DNA of 36,309 bases from an uncultured Lachnospiraceae bacterium. GTDB taxonomy: Bacteria > Bacillota > Clostridia > Lachnospirales > Lachnospiraceae. Under the pieces are notes generated by a model. The model had not been told where the DNA came from, ran no database searches, and saw only the letters and a list, made by a program, of their open reading frames with translations. Positions 14,420-22,224 of this stretch are shown here, one piece after another (the first letter of the stretch is position 1; each line of letters starts with the position of its first letter). The position numbers were made by a program, and so were the translations under genes. The stretch covers positions 1-36,309 of the forward strand of contig CAJUMV010000039.1 of the NCBI GenBank assembly GCA_910587715.1, given 5' to 3'.

Positions 14420-15604
14420 ATGGAAGCATATGAAGTATTAAGAGACTTGGCGATTATTATTTTCGCAGCAAAATTTTTCGCCGTATTGGCAAGAAAATGT
14501 AAAGCGCCTCAGGTTGTAGGACAGATTGTGGCGGGACTTTTAATCGGTCCCTGCGTGCTGGGCTGGGTGGAGCCTTCGGATTTTATTACACAGATGGCGG
14601 AAATCGGCGTTGTCCTTCTGATGTTTGAGGTGGGATTGGAAACGGATTTAAAAGAGCTGGTTAAAACAGGACCGATTGCTTTCCTGATTGCCTGCGCAGG
14701 TGTGTTTGTACCGCTGGTACTGGGCGCCCTTTTGTACATGGGCTTTTATGGCGTCGCGCCTTGGGGCAGCGAAGAGTTTTTCAAGGCTGTCTTTATCGGC
14801 ACGATTATGACCGCCACCAGCGTGAGTATTACCGTAGCCGCTTTACAGGAATTAGGGAAAATCAAAAGTAAGGTAGGCACAACAATTGTCAGCGCCGCCA
14901 TCATAGATGATGTCATCGGCATTATCGTACTTACTTTTGTAATTGGGTTCCGGTCTCCGGATTCTCATCCCGGCATGGTCATTATAAAGACCATTGTTTT
15001 CTTTATTATTGCGGTGGCGGGCGGCTTTGTCACATTTAAACTGTTTCTGGCTCTGGATAAGCGGTACCCGCACACAAGGCGTATTCCCATTGTCGCTATG
15101 GCGTTCTGCTTTGCCCTCTCCTATGTGGCGGAAAAGTATTTTGGCATCGCGGATATCACGGGCGCCTACATCGCCGGCATTGTGCTCTGTAACTTAAGCG
15201 ACAATACCTACATAGAGCGGAAAGTGGACGTCAGCTCTTACATGCTTTTCGGTCCTCTGTTTTTTGCCAGCATCGGATTGAAAACTAATTTTGACGCGAT
15301 GGATTCCACATTGTTTATTTTCTGTATCTGCTTTGTGGTTGTTGCGCTGCTTGCCAAAATTATCGGCTGCGGACTTGCCGCGAAGCTCTGCCGCTATACA
15401 TTCTCTGATTCCTTAAAGATCGGAGTCGGCATGATGACCCGCGGAGAAGTGGCGCTGATTGTGGCACAGAAGGGACTGGCGGCAGGTCTTTTGACAGCGG
15501 ACTATTTTATGGCTGTGATTCTGCTGATTTTGTTCTCCTCTATCGCGACGCCGATTATATTGAAATTCCTGTATAATAAAGAGGACAAAGTAGTAAAAAA
15601 TAAT
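14420..15604 (+). CDS. CPA2-family cation:proton antiporter
   Basis: This is a polytopic inner-membrane antiporter of 394-395 residues with about 12 hydrophobic segments. It is expected to exchange Na+ or K+ for H+. Typical features are KCKAPQVVGQIVAGLLIGP in helix 2, EIGVVLLMFEVGLETDL, the pore pair in SAAIIDDVIGIIVL (Asp-Asp), and MMTRGEVALIVAQKGL near the C-terminus. It ends soon after the last helix and has no TrkA-N or TrkA-C regulatory domain, unlike KefB/KefC. The ATG follows GGGGAGG at good spacing. A small membrane protein gene follows directly and may share its transcript. Confidence 0.9.
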
Positions 15605-15660
15605 TGATTGTAAAAGAGCTGCTTATTAAATCAACAGATGAAACAGAAAGGGAAAGTAAT

Positions 15661-15849
15661 ATGGGAGCTTTTGGCACATTCGATCCCCGTGACCCGATGC
15701 GTAATGCCGCTTTCAGCGCGCAGTTTACGGATTATGAAAATAAAAGATGCAATGCGCCCATATCACCCGTAAAACGCAGGATTGCCTACATTGCAATGTT
15801 CCTATTGGCTGCTTTTCTAATTACTATCATTGCGCTTTTTATCATATGA
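15661..15849 (+). CDS. Small single-pass membrane protein
   Basis: This 62-residue protein has a polar N-terminal half (GAFGTFDPRDPMRNAAFSAQ) and a C-terminal hydrophobic helix at about 40-60. Three basic residues (VKRR) precede the helix, so the N-terminus should face the cytoplasm. GAAAGGGAAAG stands before the ATG. An upstream in-frame TTG at 15604 overlaps the antiporter stop and is less likely. It could be a small accessory subunit of the antiporter, from position only. Confidence 0.6.
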   Translation: MGAFGTFDPRDPMRNAAFSAQFTDYENKRCNAPISPVKRRIAYIAMFLLAAFLITIIALFII

Positions 15850-15885
15850 TAGACGCAGACCCGGCAGTCTGCTTCAAAAAATTAC

Positions 15886-15924
15886 GTGCTGCAAAACACA
15901 GGAAAAGTTTTGCAGCACTTTTAC
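15886..15924. terminator. Bidirectional terminator between converging genes
   Basis: A perfect 12-bp stem GTGCTGCAAAAC/GTTTTGCAGCAC (15886-15897, 15907-15918) is followed by TTTACTTT on the plus strand and by GTAATTTTTTG on the minus strand. It can end both the antiporter unit and trxA. Confidence 0.85.
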
Positions 15925-15925
15925 T

Positions 15926-16243
15926 TTACAGCACTTTTTCCAGTTCCGCTTCCAGCTCGTCCTGCCCTACGGCGCCTACGATGTTACCCACAGCCTCGCC
16001 TTTCACAAAAATCTTCATATTGGGAATGTTCATGACACGATACATTCTGGCAAGCCCGTCCTCCTCGTCTATGTTGCACTTTCCGATTTTTACCTTGCCA
16101 TCATATTTCTCTGCAAGCTGCGCAATAATGGGCGCCATCATTTTACAGGGACCGCACCAGTCCGCATAAAAGTCCACCAATACGGGAACTTCCGATTCCA
16201 ATACCTCGCTCTCAAAATTTTGGCTTGTAAATTTGTACTCCAT
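15926..16243 (-). CDS. trxA: Thioredoxin
   Basis: This is a 105-residue cytoplasmic dithiol-disulfide oxidoreductase that keeps ribonucleotide reductase, peroxidases and other proteins reduced. The active site is WCGPCK (Cys30, Cys33) after VLVDFYAD, and the cis-proline is Pro74. That loop reads IPNMKIF instead of the usual IPTL, a small deviation. Length is normal. AGGAGG lies 7 nt before the ATG. The gene converges on the antiporter unit and is monocistronic by appearance. Confidence 0.95.
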   Translation of the reverse strand: MEYKFTSQNFESEVLESEVPVLVDFYADWCGPCKMMAPIIAQLAEKYDGKVKIGKCNIDEEDGLARMYRVMNIPNMKIFVKGEAVGNIVGAVGQDELEAELEKVL

Positions 16244-16355
16244 TTGTTTTCCTCCTTATCGTTTCCTTTTCTATTCTGATTTTTATAAGTAACCACTTTT
16301 AACGCATACATCGTAGTATTTCTTTCTGTATATGCCTGTCTGCATTTTCTGACCC

Positions 16356-16386
16356 CGACATCATGCAGCAAGTGCATGATGCGGGT
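16356..16386. repeat. Strong hairpin between trmB and trxA
   Basis: CATCATGCA/TGCATGATG with a GCAAG loop forms the core, extended by CCG/CGG after one mismatch. It lies just after the trmB stop (minus strand). There is no T-run, so a terminator role is uncertain; it may protect the mRNA 3' end. Confidence 0.5.
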
Positions 16387-16397
16387 GTAAAAAGTAA

Positions 16398-17036
16398 CTA
16401 TCTTACAATTACATATTTGTAAATCGGGTTTCCCTTCGAAGAAAACCGCTCCTCATATTCTGTCATCACGTTTCCTTTCATCATCTGCGCGTTATGGTGA
16501 AGATCCTCCGTCATCTGCACAATTTCCCATCCCGCCGGTTCCAGCTCTTCCAGCGCAAACTGAAACAAGTCATGGTTGTCCGTCTTAAACTCAATCACAC
16601 CGTCCGGTATTAGTATCTCATCATAACGGTGTAAAAATTCACGGGACGGCAGCCTGCGCTTCGCGTGCCTGTCCTTCGGCCACGGATCGGAAAAATTCAG
16701 ATAAATGCGTTCCACCTCACCCTTTGCAAAAACAGAAGTGATTTCCTCCGCTTCCATGCGGATAAAATAAAGGTTTGGCAGCGGCTCTGTTTCCAGCTTC
16801 TGTATGCCGCGAATCAACACGCTGGAATATTTTTCTATCCCTATATAATTGATATCCGGATTCTGCTTTGCCAGTTCTATGATAAAATGACCTTTTCCCA
16901 TACCAATCTCTATGCGGATGGGAGAATCGTTTCCGAAAACTTCATGCCATTTTCCCTTGCAGTCACGCGGCTCATGTATCACATAATCACAAGCCGCTAT
17001 CACCTCTCTCGAGCCTGTTACGTTTCGCAATCTCAT
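16398..17036 (-). CDS. trmB: tRNA (guanine-N7-)-methyltransferase
   Basis: This SAM-dependent enzyme forms m7G46 in the variable loop of tRNAs. The 212-residue length is standard. The SAM site EIGMGKGHFI is at 43-52, the acidic end of strand 2 is IGIEKY, and the family signature NFSDPWPKDRHAKRRL with FLHRY follows. AAGGT precedes the ATG. The gene diverges from the carboxypeptidase gene across a structured 295-bp gap. Confidence 0.94.
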   Translation of the reverse strand: MRLRNVTGSREVIAACDYVIHEPRDCKGKWHEVFGNDSPIRIEIGMGKGHFIIELAKQNPDINYIGIEKYSSVLIRGIQKLETEPLPNLYFIRMEAEEITSVFAKGEVERIYLNFSDPWPKDRHAKRRLPSREFLHRYDEILIPDGVIEFKTDNHDLFQFALEELEPAGWEIVQMTEDLHHNAQMMKGNVMTEYEERFSSKGNPIYKYVIVR

Positions 17037-17084
17037 ATTTTTACCTTACTTTTCGTCATTTCTTTTTCTTTTACACTTTTATAT

Positions 17085-17195
17085 ACTCGCAAATCCGCGC
17101 TTTCGCGCTTTTTGTCTGATTTCATCAGACATTTGCTCGTTATCCGCGCAAGAAAAACAAATGTCGCTTCGCGCCGCTTGTTTTTCTTCTGCGCT
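17085..17195. other. Structured intergenic segment between trmB and the carboxypeptidase gene
   Basis: The 295-bp divergent gap (17037-17331) has no gene but holds three inverted repeats: GCGC-TTTC-GCGC near 17097-17108, GTCTGA-TTTCA-TCAGAC at 17114-17130, and a long stem pairing 17146-17160 with 17178-17194 (11 bp plus GCGC, with a 2-nt bulge). CGCAAAT and ATTTGC also flank the first two. It resembles a dispersed palindromic element or a folded leader. Confidence 0.45.
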
Positions 17196-17229
17196 GGATA
17201 TATTTTAACTCATTTTGTATTTTTTGTGA

Positions 17230-17261
17230 ATACACTACAGTTTTTCTTTTAAATAGTGTAT
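17230..17261 (+). promoter_or_regulatory. Inverted repeat in the carboxypeptidase promoter region
   Basis: ATACACTA (17230-17237) and TAGTGTAT (17254-17261) form a perfect 8-bp inverted repeat, 16 bp apart. The right arm overlaps TATGAT (17259-17264), a candidate -10 box for the gene starting at 17332. This is a candidate operator. Confidence 0.4.
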
Positions 17262-17331
17262 GATAGGTAAGGACAGACTCATAATTTATAGCATATATCA
17301 TATATTTGTTACCATAGAAAGGTTTTCACGC

Positions 17332-18840
17332 ATGTATTTATTGAAAAAAAATAGATTCTTGCAATCCGGAAGGGTCGCAAGTCTGCTTTTCGTTTTCCTT
17401 CTGGCTTTTAGCAGTTTTTCTTCCGGTAGTCTGGTTTTTGCTACAGAAGCTGCTACTTTGGAAGAGCTGCAGGCAGAGGCAGAAGCCCGGAAGGCGCTCC
17501 CCATCCAATCAAATGAAATCGATAACTGGCCTGCGGGTCCCCAGATAGGCGCACAAGCCGCTATCCTGATGGATGCCAATACAGGCGTTATTCTCTATTC
17601 CAAAAATATCCATGAGCGTCTCTATCCCGCCAGTACCACGAAAATCATGACCGCGCTTCTCGCTATGGAAAACGGTAATCTTGACGATACGGTGGAATTT
17701 AGCTACGACGCTGTTTTCAGTGTGCCCGCGGACGGCTCTAACATGGGAATGGATGAGGGCGAATCCATCTCCTTAGAAGAATGTCTCTACGGCATTATGG
17801 TCGCTTCCGCCAATGAAGCCGCCAATGCCGCAGGCGAATATGTTTCCGGCTCCATCGAAGATTTTGTAGCGCTGATGAACGAGCGCGCGGAGGAAATCGG
17901 CTGTACAGACACCCATTTTGTCAATCCGAACGGGCTGCATGACTCCCAGCATTATACGAGCGCTTACGATCTCGCGCTGATTTCCAGTCTGTTCTTCCGC
18001 AATGAAATGCTGTGCAAAATAAGCAATACGCCGCGATATCACTTTGAAGCTACCGCCACACAGCCCGACGACTTTTATAAAAATAATAAGCATCAGTTAA
18101 TTAACGGCGAAATTCCCTACGAAGGCATTTTAGGCGGTAAAACCGGTTTCACCAGCGATTCCAGACAAACTCTTGTGACCTGTGCGGAGCAGAACGGCAT
18201 GCGCCTGGTATGCGTTATCTTTAAGGAAGAATCCCCGAATCAGTTTACGGACACCGTGGAACTGTTTGATTATGGTTTTCACAATTTCCAGGTGCTGAAT
18301 ATTTCAGAGAATGAAGAAAAGTACAATATTGAATCCACAGGCTTTTTGCAGATTGGAAATGATGTTTTCGGCAGTTCCAAGCCGATTCTCTCTATAGATA
18401 CTGACAGCTATGTTATTATTCCAAATACGGTTTCTTTTCAGGATTTGGATTCGGAAATTGATTACAGCCAGTCGAGTGAAAACCGCATTGCCGGAATCGA
18501 GTATTCCTATCATGGCATGTATGTGGGAGATGCCTACCTGAACCTCGTGACCGACAACGCTTCCTCTTATGAATTTGACACTAATATGACCGCTGCGGAC
18601 GTGAGCGTGGAAAAGACAGAAACCGAAACGGAAGCCGATTCTTCGCAAGCACCCATTTTCATCAATATCAAAAAGGTGTTGCTGATTATTCTGGTTCTCG
18701 CTGCCATTGTCATAACTATATTTATGGTACATGCATTAATCACTAACGGCAGGACCGCCAAACGCAGAAACAACCGCATCAAGCGCAAACAGAGGAGACG
18801 GTCGCGTATGCGCACGGATTTTGATGATTTTGATTTTTAG
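17332..18840 (+). CDS. D-alanyl-D-alanine carboxypeptidase (peptidase S11)
   Basis: This penicillin-binding protein trims the terminal D-Ala from peptidoglycan pentapeptides outside the membrane. I use the ATG at 17332 (AAAGG upstream), giving 502 residues that begin with a signal peptide of the usual kind (basic MYLLKKNRF, a hydrophobic core, then ATEAAT). The catalytic triplets are all present: STTK (Ser101, Lys104), SAN at 159-161, and KTG at 270-272. Unusually, the C-terminus has a clear transmembrane helix near 460-482 and a strongly basic cytoplasmic tail (KRKQRRRSRMR), in place of the amphipathic helix of PBP5. It is closest to the DacF/DacB group, with the exact subtype unresolved. 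The merR gene follows without an obvious terminator. Confidence 0.92.
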   Translation: MYLLKKNRFLQSGRVASLLFVFLLAFSSFSSGSLVFATEAATLEELQAEAEARKALPIQSNEIDNWPAGPQIGAQAAILMDANTGVILYSKNIHERLYPASTTKIMTALLAMENGNLDDTVEFSYDAVFSVPADGSNMGMDEGESISLEECLYGIMVASANEAANAAGEYVSGSIEDFVALMNERAEEIGCTDTHFVNPNGLHDSQHYTSAYDLALISSLFFRNEMLCKISNTPRYHFEATATQPDDFYKNNKHQLINGEIPYEGILGGKTGFTSDSRQTLVTCAEQNGMRLVCVIFKEESPNQFTDTVELFDYGFHNFQVLNISENEEKYNIESTGFLQIGNDVFGSSKPILSIDTDSYVIIPNTVSFQDLDSEIDYSQSSENRIAGIEYSYHGMYVGDAYLNLVTDNASSYEFDTNMTAADVSVEKTETETEADSSQAPIFINIKKVLLIILVLAAIVITIFMVHALITNGRTAKRRNNRIKRKQRRRSRMRTDFDDFDF

Positions 18841-18852
18841 ATCATTATCCTC

Positions 18853-18883
18853 TTGACCTTATACTAAGTATACCCCCTATACT
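18853..18883 (+). promoter_or_regulatory. MerR-type promoter/operator with 19-bp spacer
   Basis: TTGACC (18853-18858) and TATACT (18878-18883) are separated by 19 bp, the long spacer that MerR proteins correct by untwisting DNA. The palindrome AGTATA-CCCCC-TATACT (18867-18883) lies in the spacer and overlaps the -10. The merR start is 33 bp downstream, so autoregulation is likely. Confidence 0.75.
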
Positions 18884-18916
18884 TAACTCAATGAACAGGG
18901 AAAGGAGGTACATTTC

Positions 18917-19756
18917 TTGAATATCAATGAAGTGGAACGACTGACAGGAATCACCAGACAGAACATCCGTTTTTATGAGAAGAAAGAGCTGCTCCATCCA
19001 AAGAGAAATCCCGAAAACAACTACCGGGAATATTCGGAAAAAGATGTGACTGCGCTTAAAACAATCAAACTTCTGCGAAAACTGGATTTCTCGCTGGAAG
19101 ATATTCAAAGCATTCTGTCGGCAGAAATACCGTTTCACTCACTGCTGGAACAGCATATGAAAGAACTGCAAGCACGGCAGCATCAGTTAAAATTGTGTAT
19201 TGATGTTTGCAGCGATCTGCTCCGGACAGATACTGGAACTTTAGATGTGGATGGCACACTGGAAAAAATGGATCAAATCGAACGAAATGGGGGTATGTTT
19301 ATGTCAATTATAAAAGATTATAAGAGGTATACCTCAGCGCAGCGTAAGCGGAGTTTTTCCTTCCAGCCGGATACGATGGTAATGAATCCCGGCGAATTTC
19401 TGGAAGCTCTGTTTTTATATGCCAATGAAAACAATCAGAATCTGGAAATCATCAAAGAGGGCATGTATCCAGTTTTTAAACTGGATGGCATGGAGTACAG
19501 AGCCGAGCGTATCTTTGGACGTTTCGGTGCGACAATACACTGTACTATGACCCATCCCGAAGAATGCGGCGACGCAACTATTTCCAGAAAGAGAAAAATC
19601 GTATACCGGCTGATAAACGGGCCCTATATTTTGCTGCTGGCTGTCTTTCTCTTCATGGCAGTTGACAGGCAGAACGTCGGATGGGCAGCGGTGGTGGCGT
19701 TCTTTACTTTCCCGTATCTGATCTGGCTTTTTGGAATATATCCGAAAATGAAATAG
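18917..19756 (+). CDS. MerR-family regulator with a C-terminal membrane domain
   Basis: This 279-residue protein starts at TTG, set by AAAGGAGG 8 nt upstream. Residues 1-70 are a canonical MerR winged helix (INEVERLTGITRQNIRFYEK, NNYREYSEKDVTALKTIKLLR, LDFSLEDIQSIL). A dimerising coiled coil follows at about 75-110 (EQHMKELQARQHQLKLCIDV). The middle region, 130-220, is of unknown fold and contains YRAERIFGRFGATIHCTM. Two hydrophobic helices at about 228-247 and 250-270 (PYILLLAVFLFMAVDR; VGWAAVVAFFTFPYLIWLFG) suggest membrane attachment, which is unusual for MerR proteins. The inducer is unknown. No other gene is in the same unit, so its target besides itself is not visible. Confidence 0.85.
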   Translation: MNINEVERLTGITRQNIRFYEKKELLHPKRNPENNYREYSEKDVTALKTIKLLRKLDFSLEDIQSILSAEIPFHSLLEQHMKELQARQHQLKLCIDVCSDLLRTDTGTLDVDGTLEKMDQIERNGGMFMSIIKDYKRYTSAQRKRSFSFQPDTMVMNPGEFLEALFLYANENNQNLEIIKEGMYPVFKLDGMEYRAERIFGRFGATIHCTMTHPEECGDATISRKRKIVYRLINGPYILLLAVFLFMAVDRQNVGWAAVVAFFTFPYLIWLFGIYPKMK

Positions 19757-19804
19757 GATACTGCTAATTCTGAATAAAAGCGATAGATGGAAACAATTAA
19801 AAAG

Positions 19805-19847
19805 AAAAAGGCTGTAAACTCAAGAACCCTTGAATTTACAGCTTTTT
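19805..19847. terminator. Bidirectional terminator between merR and tRNA-Arg
   Basis: The stem AGGCTGTAAA/TTTACAGCTT with an inner CAAG/CTTG arm is flanked by A-runs and T-runs. On the minus strand it ends in CCTTTTTCTTTTT, a strong terminator 4 nt after tRNA-Arg. On the plus strand it ends in CTTTTTC, after merR. Confidence 0.85.
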
Positions 19848-19850
19848 CAA

Positions 19851-19922
19851 CGTTCCCTGCGGGAATCGAACCCACAACTGGGGCTTAGGAGGCTCCTGTT
19901 ATATCCATTTAACTAAGGGAAC
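19851..19922 (-). tRNA. tRNA-Arg (anticodon CCT)
   Basis: The cloverleaf on the minus strand has acceptor GTTCCCT/AGGGAAC, D-arm with AGTTAAATGGATATAACA, anticodon loop CTCCTAA, and T-arm TGTGGGTTCGATTCCCGCA. CCA is not encoded. The anticodon stem GGAGC/GCCCC has one A-C mismatch at positions 29:41. The gene lies 23 bp after the DUF3881-like stop and has no separate promoter that I can see, so it may be cotranscribed. Confidence 0.92.
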
Positions 19923-19945
19923 AACTGCTATTTATAAAAGAAAAC

Positions 19946-20827
19946 CTACATCGGATAATTGATATATCCCTGCATCCAGATGACCCCCTTAAACCGGCGG
20001 CCAATCTGCGGCTCTCCATATAAATCCTCTTTATTGATACAAACATCAAATTCCAAATCGTTACAGCAAAGGTGAAGCACATAAATTTCTTCGCGGGTAA
20101 TCCTGTTTACCCGCAGAGAAATATCCATAATTTCTCCCATCACCGAATACTGATCACACTCCACACCATAAGGCATAAAGTATGTGTCCACCAGACTGAA
20201 TACATCTTCCGTAAGAATCTTTTTGGAAATGGTGGAATAGATATCCATGTCTTCCAGCGTGAGACTTTCAATCGCATCCTCGTCCCCTCTGCGTGCCGCC
20301 GCAATCAACTGATTCCGACTCATGGATTCCTTCTGTATCCGTCGTCTGTCGCTTTCGTCTTTTCCAATCGGTAATAATATATTACCACTAATCGACAATC
20401 CTGACAATGTCAAAGTTGTTCCCGTCACCGGAAGCATATCCGTCGTCTGTGCCTTCACATAAGGAACAATATTCTGCAGATAAAAGATTAAGCTCACGCC
20501 CACCTTAATATCGTCGCACACTCCCGCATATGATTCCTTGTCCGCATGGCGTTCCACGGACACATCCTCGCAGGAACTGATGCCCGTGCCGCGCAGGTAA
20601 GGATAAAAATAATCATAAGTAAATTTTTCATCGGTATCAAACTCACCGCAGACGGCAATGCCGATATCCTGTGCGAAATCCTCGCAAAACTCCGCAAGTA
20701 TGCTGTCCTCACCGTTAGAAGTATAGGAGCGGTGCGTCGCATTCATGATAATATCCGTAATCAGACGCTGCTCTTCCCGTCTGTCTTTCAACCCGCTAAA
20801 GCCGATCGCTCGCATAAATTTATGCAA
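19946..20827 (-). CDS. DUF3881-like protein
   Basis: This is a soluble protein of 293 residues, resembling the uncharacterised DUF3881 family of Lachnospiraceae (recognised from its overall sequence, not searched). It begins HKFMRAIGFSGLKDR and contains EDSILAEFCEDFAQDIGIAVCGE, a long central region, and a C-terminal FKGVIWMQGYINYP. There is no signal peptide, helix-turn-helix or catalytic motif. I place the start at the TTG at 20827, because AGGAGG lies 8 nt before it. The GTG at 20836 overlaps that ribosome binding site and cannot use it. It follows serS by 75 bp on the same strand. Confidence 0.7.
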   Translation of the reverse strand: MHKFMRAIGFSGLKDRREEQRLITDIIMNATHRSYTSNGEDSILAEFCEDFAQDIGIAVCGEFDTDEKFTYDYFYPYLRGTGISSCEDVSVERHADKESYAGVCDDIKVGVSLIFYLQNIVPYVKAQTTDMLPVTGTTLTLSGLSISGNILLPIGKDESDRRRIQKESMSRNQLIAAARRGDEDAIESLTLEDMDIYSTISKKILTEDVFSLVDTYFMPYGVECDQYSVMGEIMDISLRVNRITREEIYVLHLCCNDLEFDVCINKEDLYGEPQIGRRFKGVIWMQGYINYPM

Positions 20828-20902
20828 AGATTTCACCTCCTTTTATACGCTTTGTTCTTTTCGCAAGACAGGTTCAAAAATCCTCTCCATGCCTTATAAA
20901 AT

Positions 20903-22180
20903 CTATCGAATCTCCGTTATGCCGCCCATATAAGGACGAAGCACCTCAGGAATACGGACGGAACCATCCGCCTGCAAATTATTTTCCAGAAAAGCAATCA
21001 GCATTCTCGGCGGCGCCACAACTGTGTTATTCAATGTATGCGCAAAATACTTGCCGTCAGCACCATTTACGCGAATGCGGAGTCTTCTTGCCTGCGCGTC
21101 TCCCAGATTGGAACAGCTTCCCACCTCAAAATATTTTTTCTGTCTGGGCGACCATGCTTCCACATCATAGGATTTTACCTTCAAATCCGCTAAATCTCCG
21201 GAACAGCATTCAATCGTCCTCACCGGAATGTCCATGGAGCGGAACAAATCCACGGTATTCTGCCACAGCTTGTCAAACCACATCGGAGACTCCTCAGGCT
21301 TACATACCACGATCATTTCCTGCTTTTCAAACTGATGGATACGGTAAACGCCCCTCTCCTCAATGCCGTGCGCACCCTTCTCCTTACGGAAGCAGGGGGA
21401 ATAGCTGGTAAGCGTATGGGGAAGCGCTTCCTCCGGAATAATCGTATCAATAAACTTACCAATCATGGAATGCTCCGACGTACCAATGAGGTATAAATCC
21501 TCTCCTTCAATCTTATACATCATAGCATCCATTTCCGCAAAGCTCATCACGCCGTCCACCACCGCGCTTCTGATCATAAAAGGCGGTACACAGTAAGTGA
21601 AACCCCTGTTAATCATAAAATCTCTCGCATAGGCAATCACTGCGGAATGAAGTCTCGCAATATCGCCCATCAGATAATAAAACCCGTTTCCTGCCACACG
21701 TCCTGCTGCATCCATGTCAATCCCATGAAAACGTTCCATAATTTCTGTATGATAGGGAATCTCAAAATCAGGCACTACCGGGTCACCGTATTTCTGTACC
21801 TCCACATTTTCCGCATCATCCTTACCGATGGGAACGGAAGGGTCAATGATATTCGGAATCGTCATCATATCTTTTTTGATTTTTTCACGCAGCTCAGATT
21901 CCTTTTCCTCCAACTCGGAAAGTCTTGCCGCACCTGCCGCCACCTCAGCCTTCTTCGCCTCAGCTTCTTCTTTCTTTCCCTGCGCCATCAGCGCGCCAAT
22001 CTCTTTGGATATTTTATTTCTCTTTGCGCGGATATCGTCTGCTTCCTGCTGCGCCGCTCTGACTTCAGCGTCCAATGCAATCACTTCGTCCACCAACGGC
22101 AGCTTCTGCTCTTGAAATTTCTTTCTGATATTTTCCTTTACTGCCTCGGGATTCTCCCTCAAAAACTTAATGTCAATCAT
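20903..22180 (-). CDS. serS: Seryl-tRNA synthetase
   Basis: The product charges tRNA-Ser with serine. The 425-residue length is normal for the class IIa enzyme. The N-terminal long coiled-coil arm spans about 30-105 (charged, Glu/Lys/Ala-rich). Motif 2 includes SPCFRKEKGAHGIEERGVYR and motif 3 includes HTLNNTVVAPPRMLIAFLEN. The ATG has AAGGA upstream. Only 44 bp separate it from the HD-GYP gene, so there is no room for a T-box leader, and expression probably comes from the upstream parB-region transcript or a close promoter. Confidence 0.96.
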   Translation of the reverse strand: MIDIKFLRENPEAVKENIRKKFQEQKLPLVDEVIALDAEVRAAQQEADDIRAKRNKISKEIGALMAQGKKEEAEAKKAEVAAGAARLSELEEKESELREKIKKDMMTIPNIIDPSVPIGKDDAENVEVQKYGDPVVPDFEIPYHTEIMERFHGIDMDAAGRVAGNGFYYLMGDIARLHSAVIAYARDFMINRGFTYCVPPFMIRSAVVDGVMSFAEMDAMMYKIEGEDLYLIGTSEHSMIGKFIDTIIPEEALPHTLTSYSPCFRKEKGAHGIEERGVYRIHQFEKQEMIVVCKPEESPMWFDKLWQNTVDLFRSMDIPVRTIECCSGDLADLKVKSYDVEAWSPRQKKYFEVGSCSNLGDAQARRLRIRVNGADGKYFAHTLNNTVVAPPRMLIAFLENNLQADGSVRIPEVLRPYMGGITEIR

Positions 22181-22224
22181 AATATGCCGTCCTTTCTATA
22201 ACTATTCAGTCTCTGGCTTTATAG

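Noticed and set aside
22181..22224. T-box leader for serS
   Set aside because: Only 44 bp separate serS from the upstream gene; no room for the specifier stem and antiterminator.
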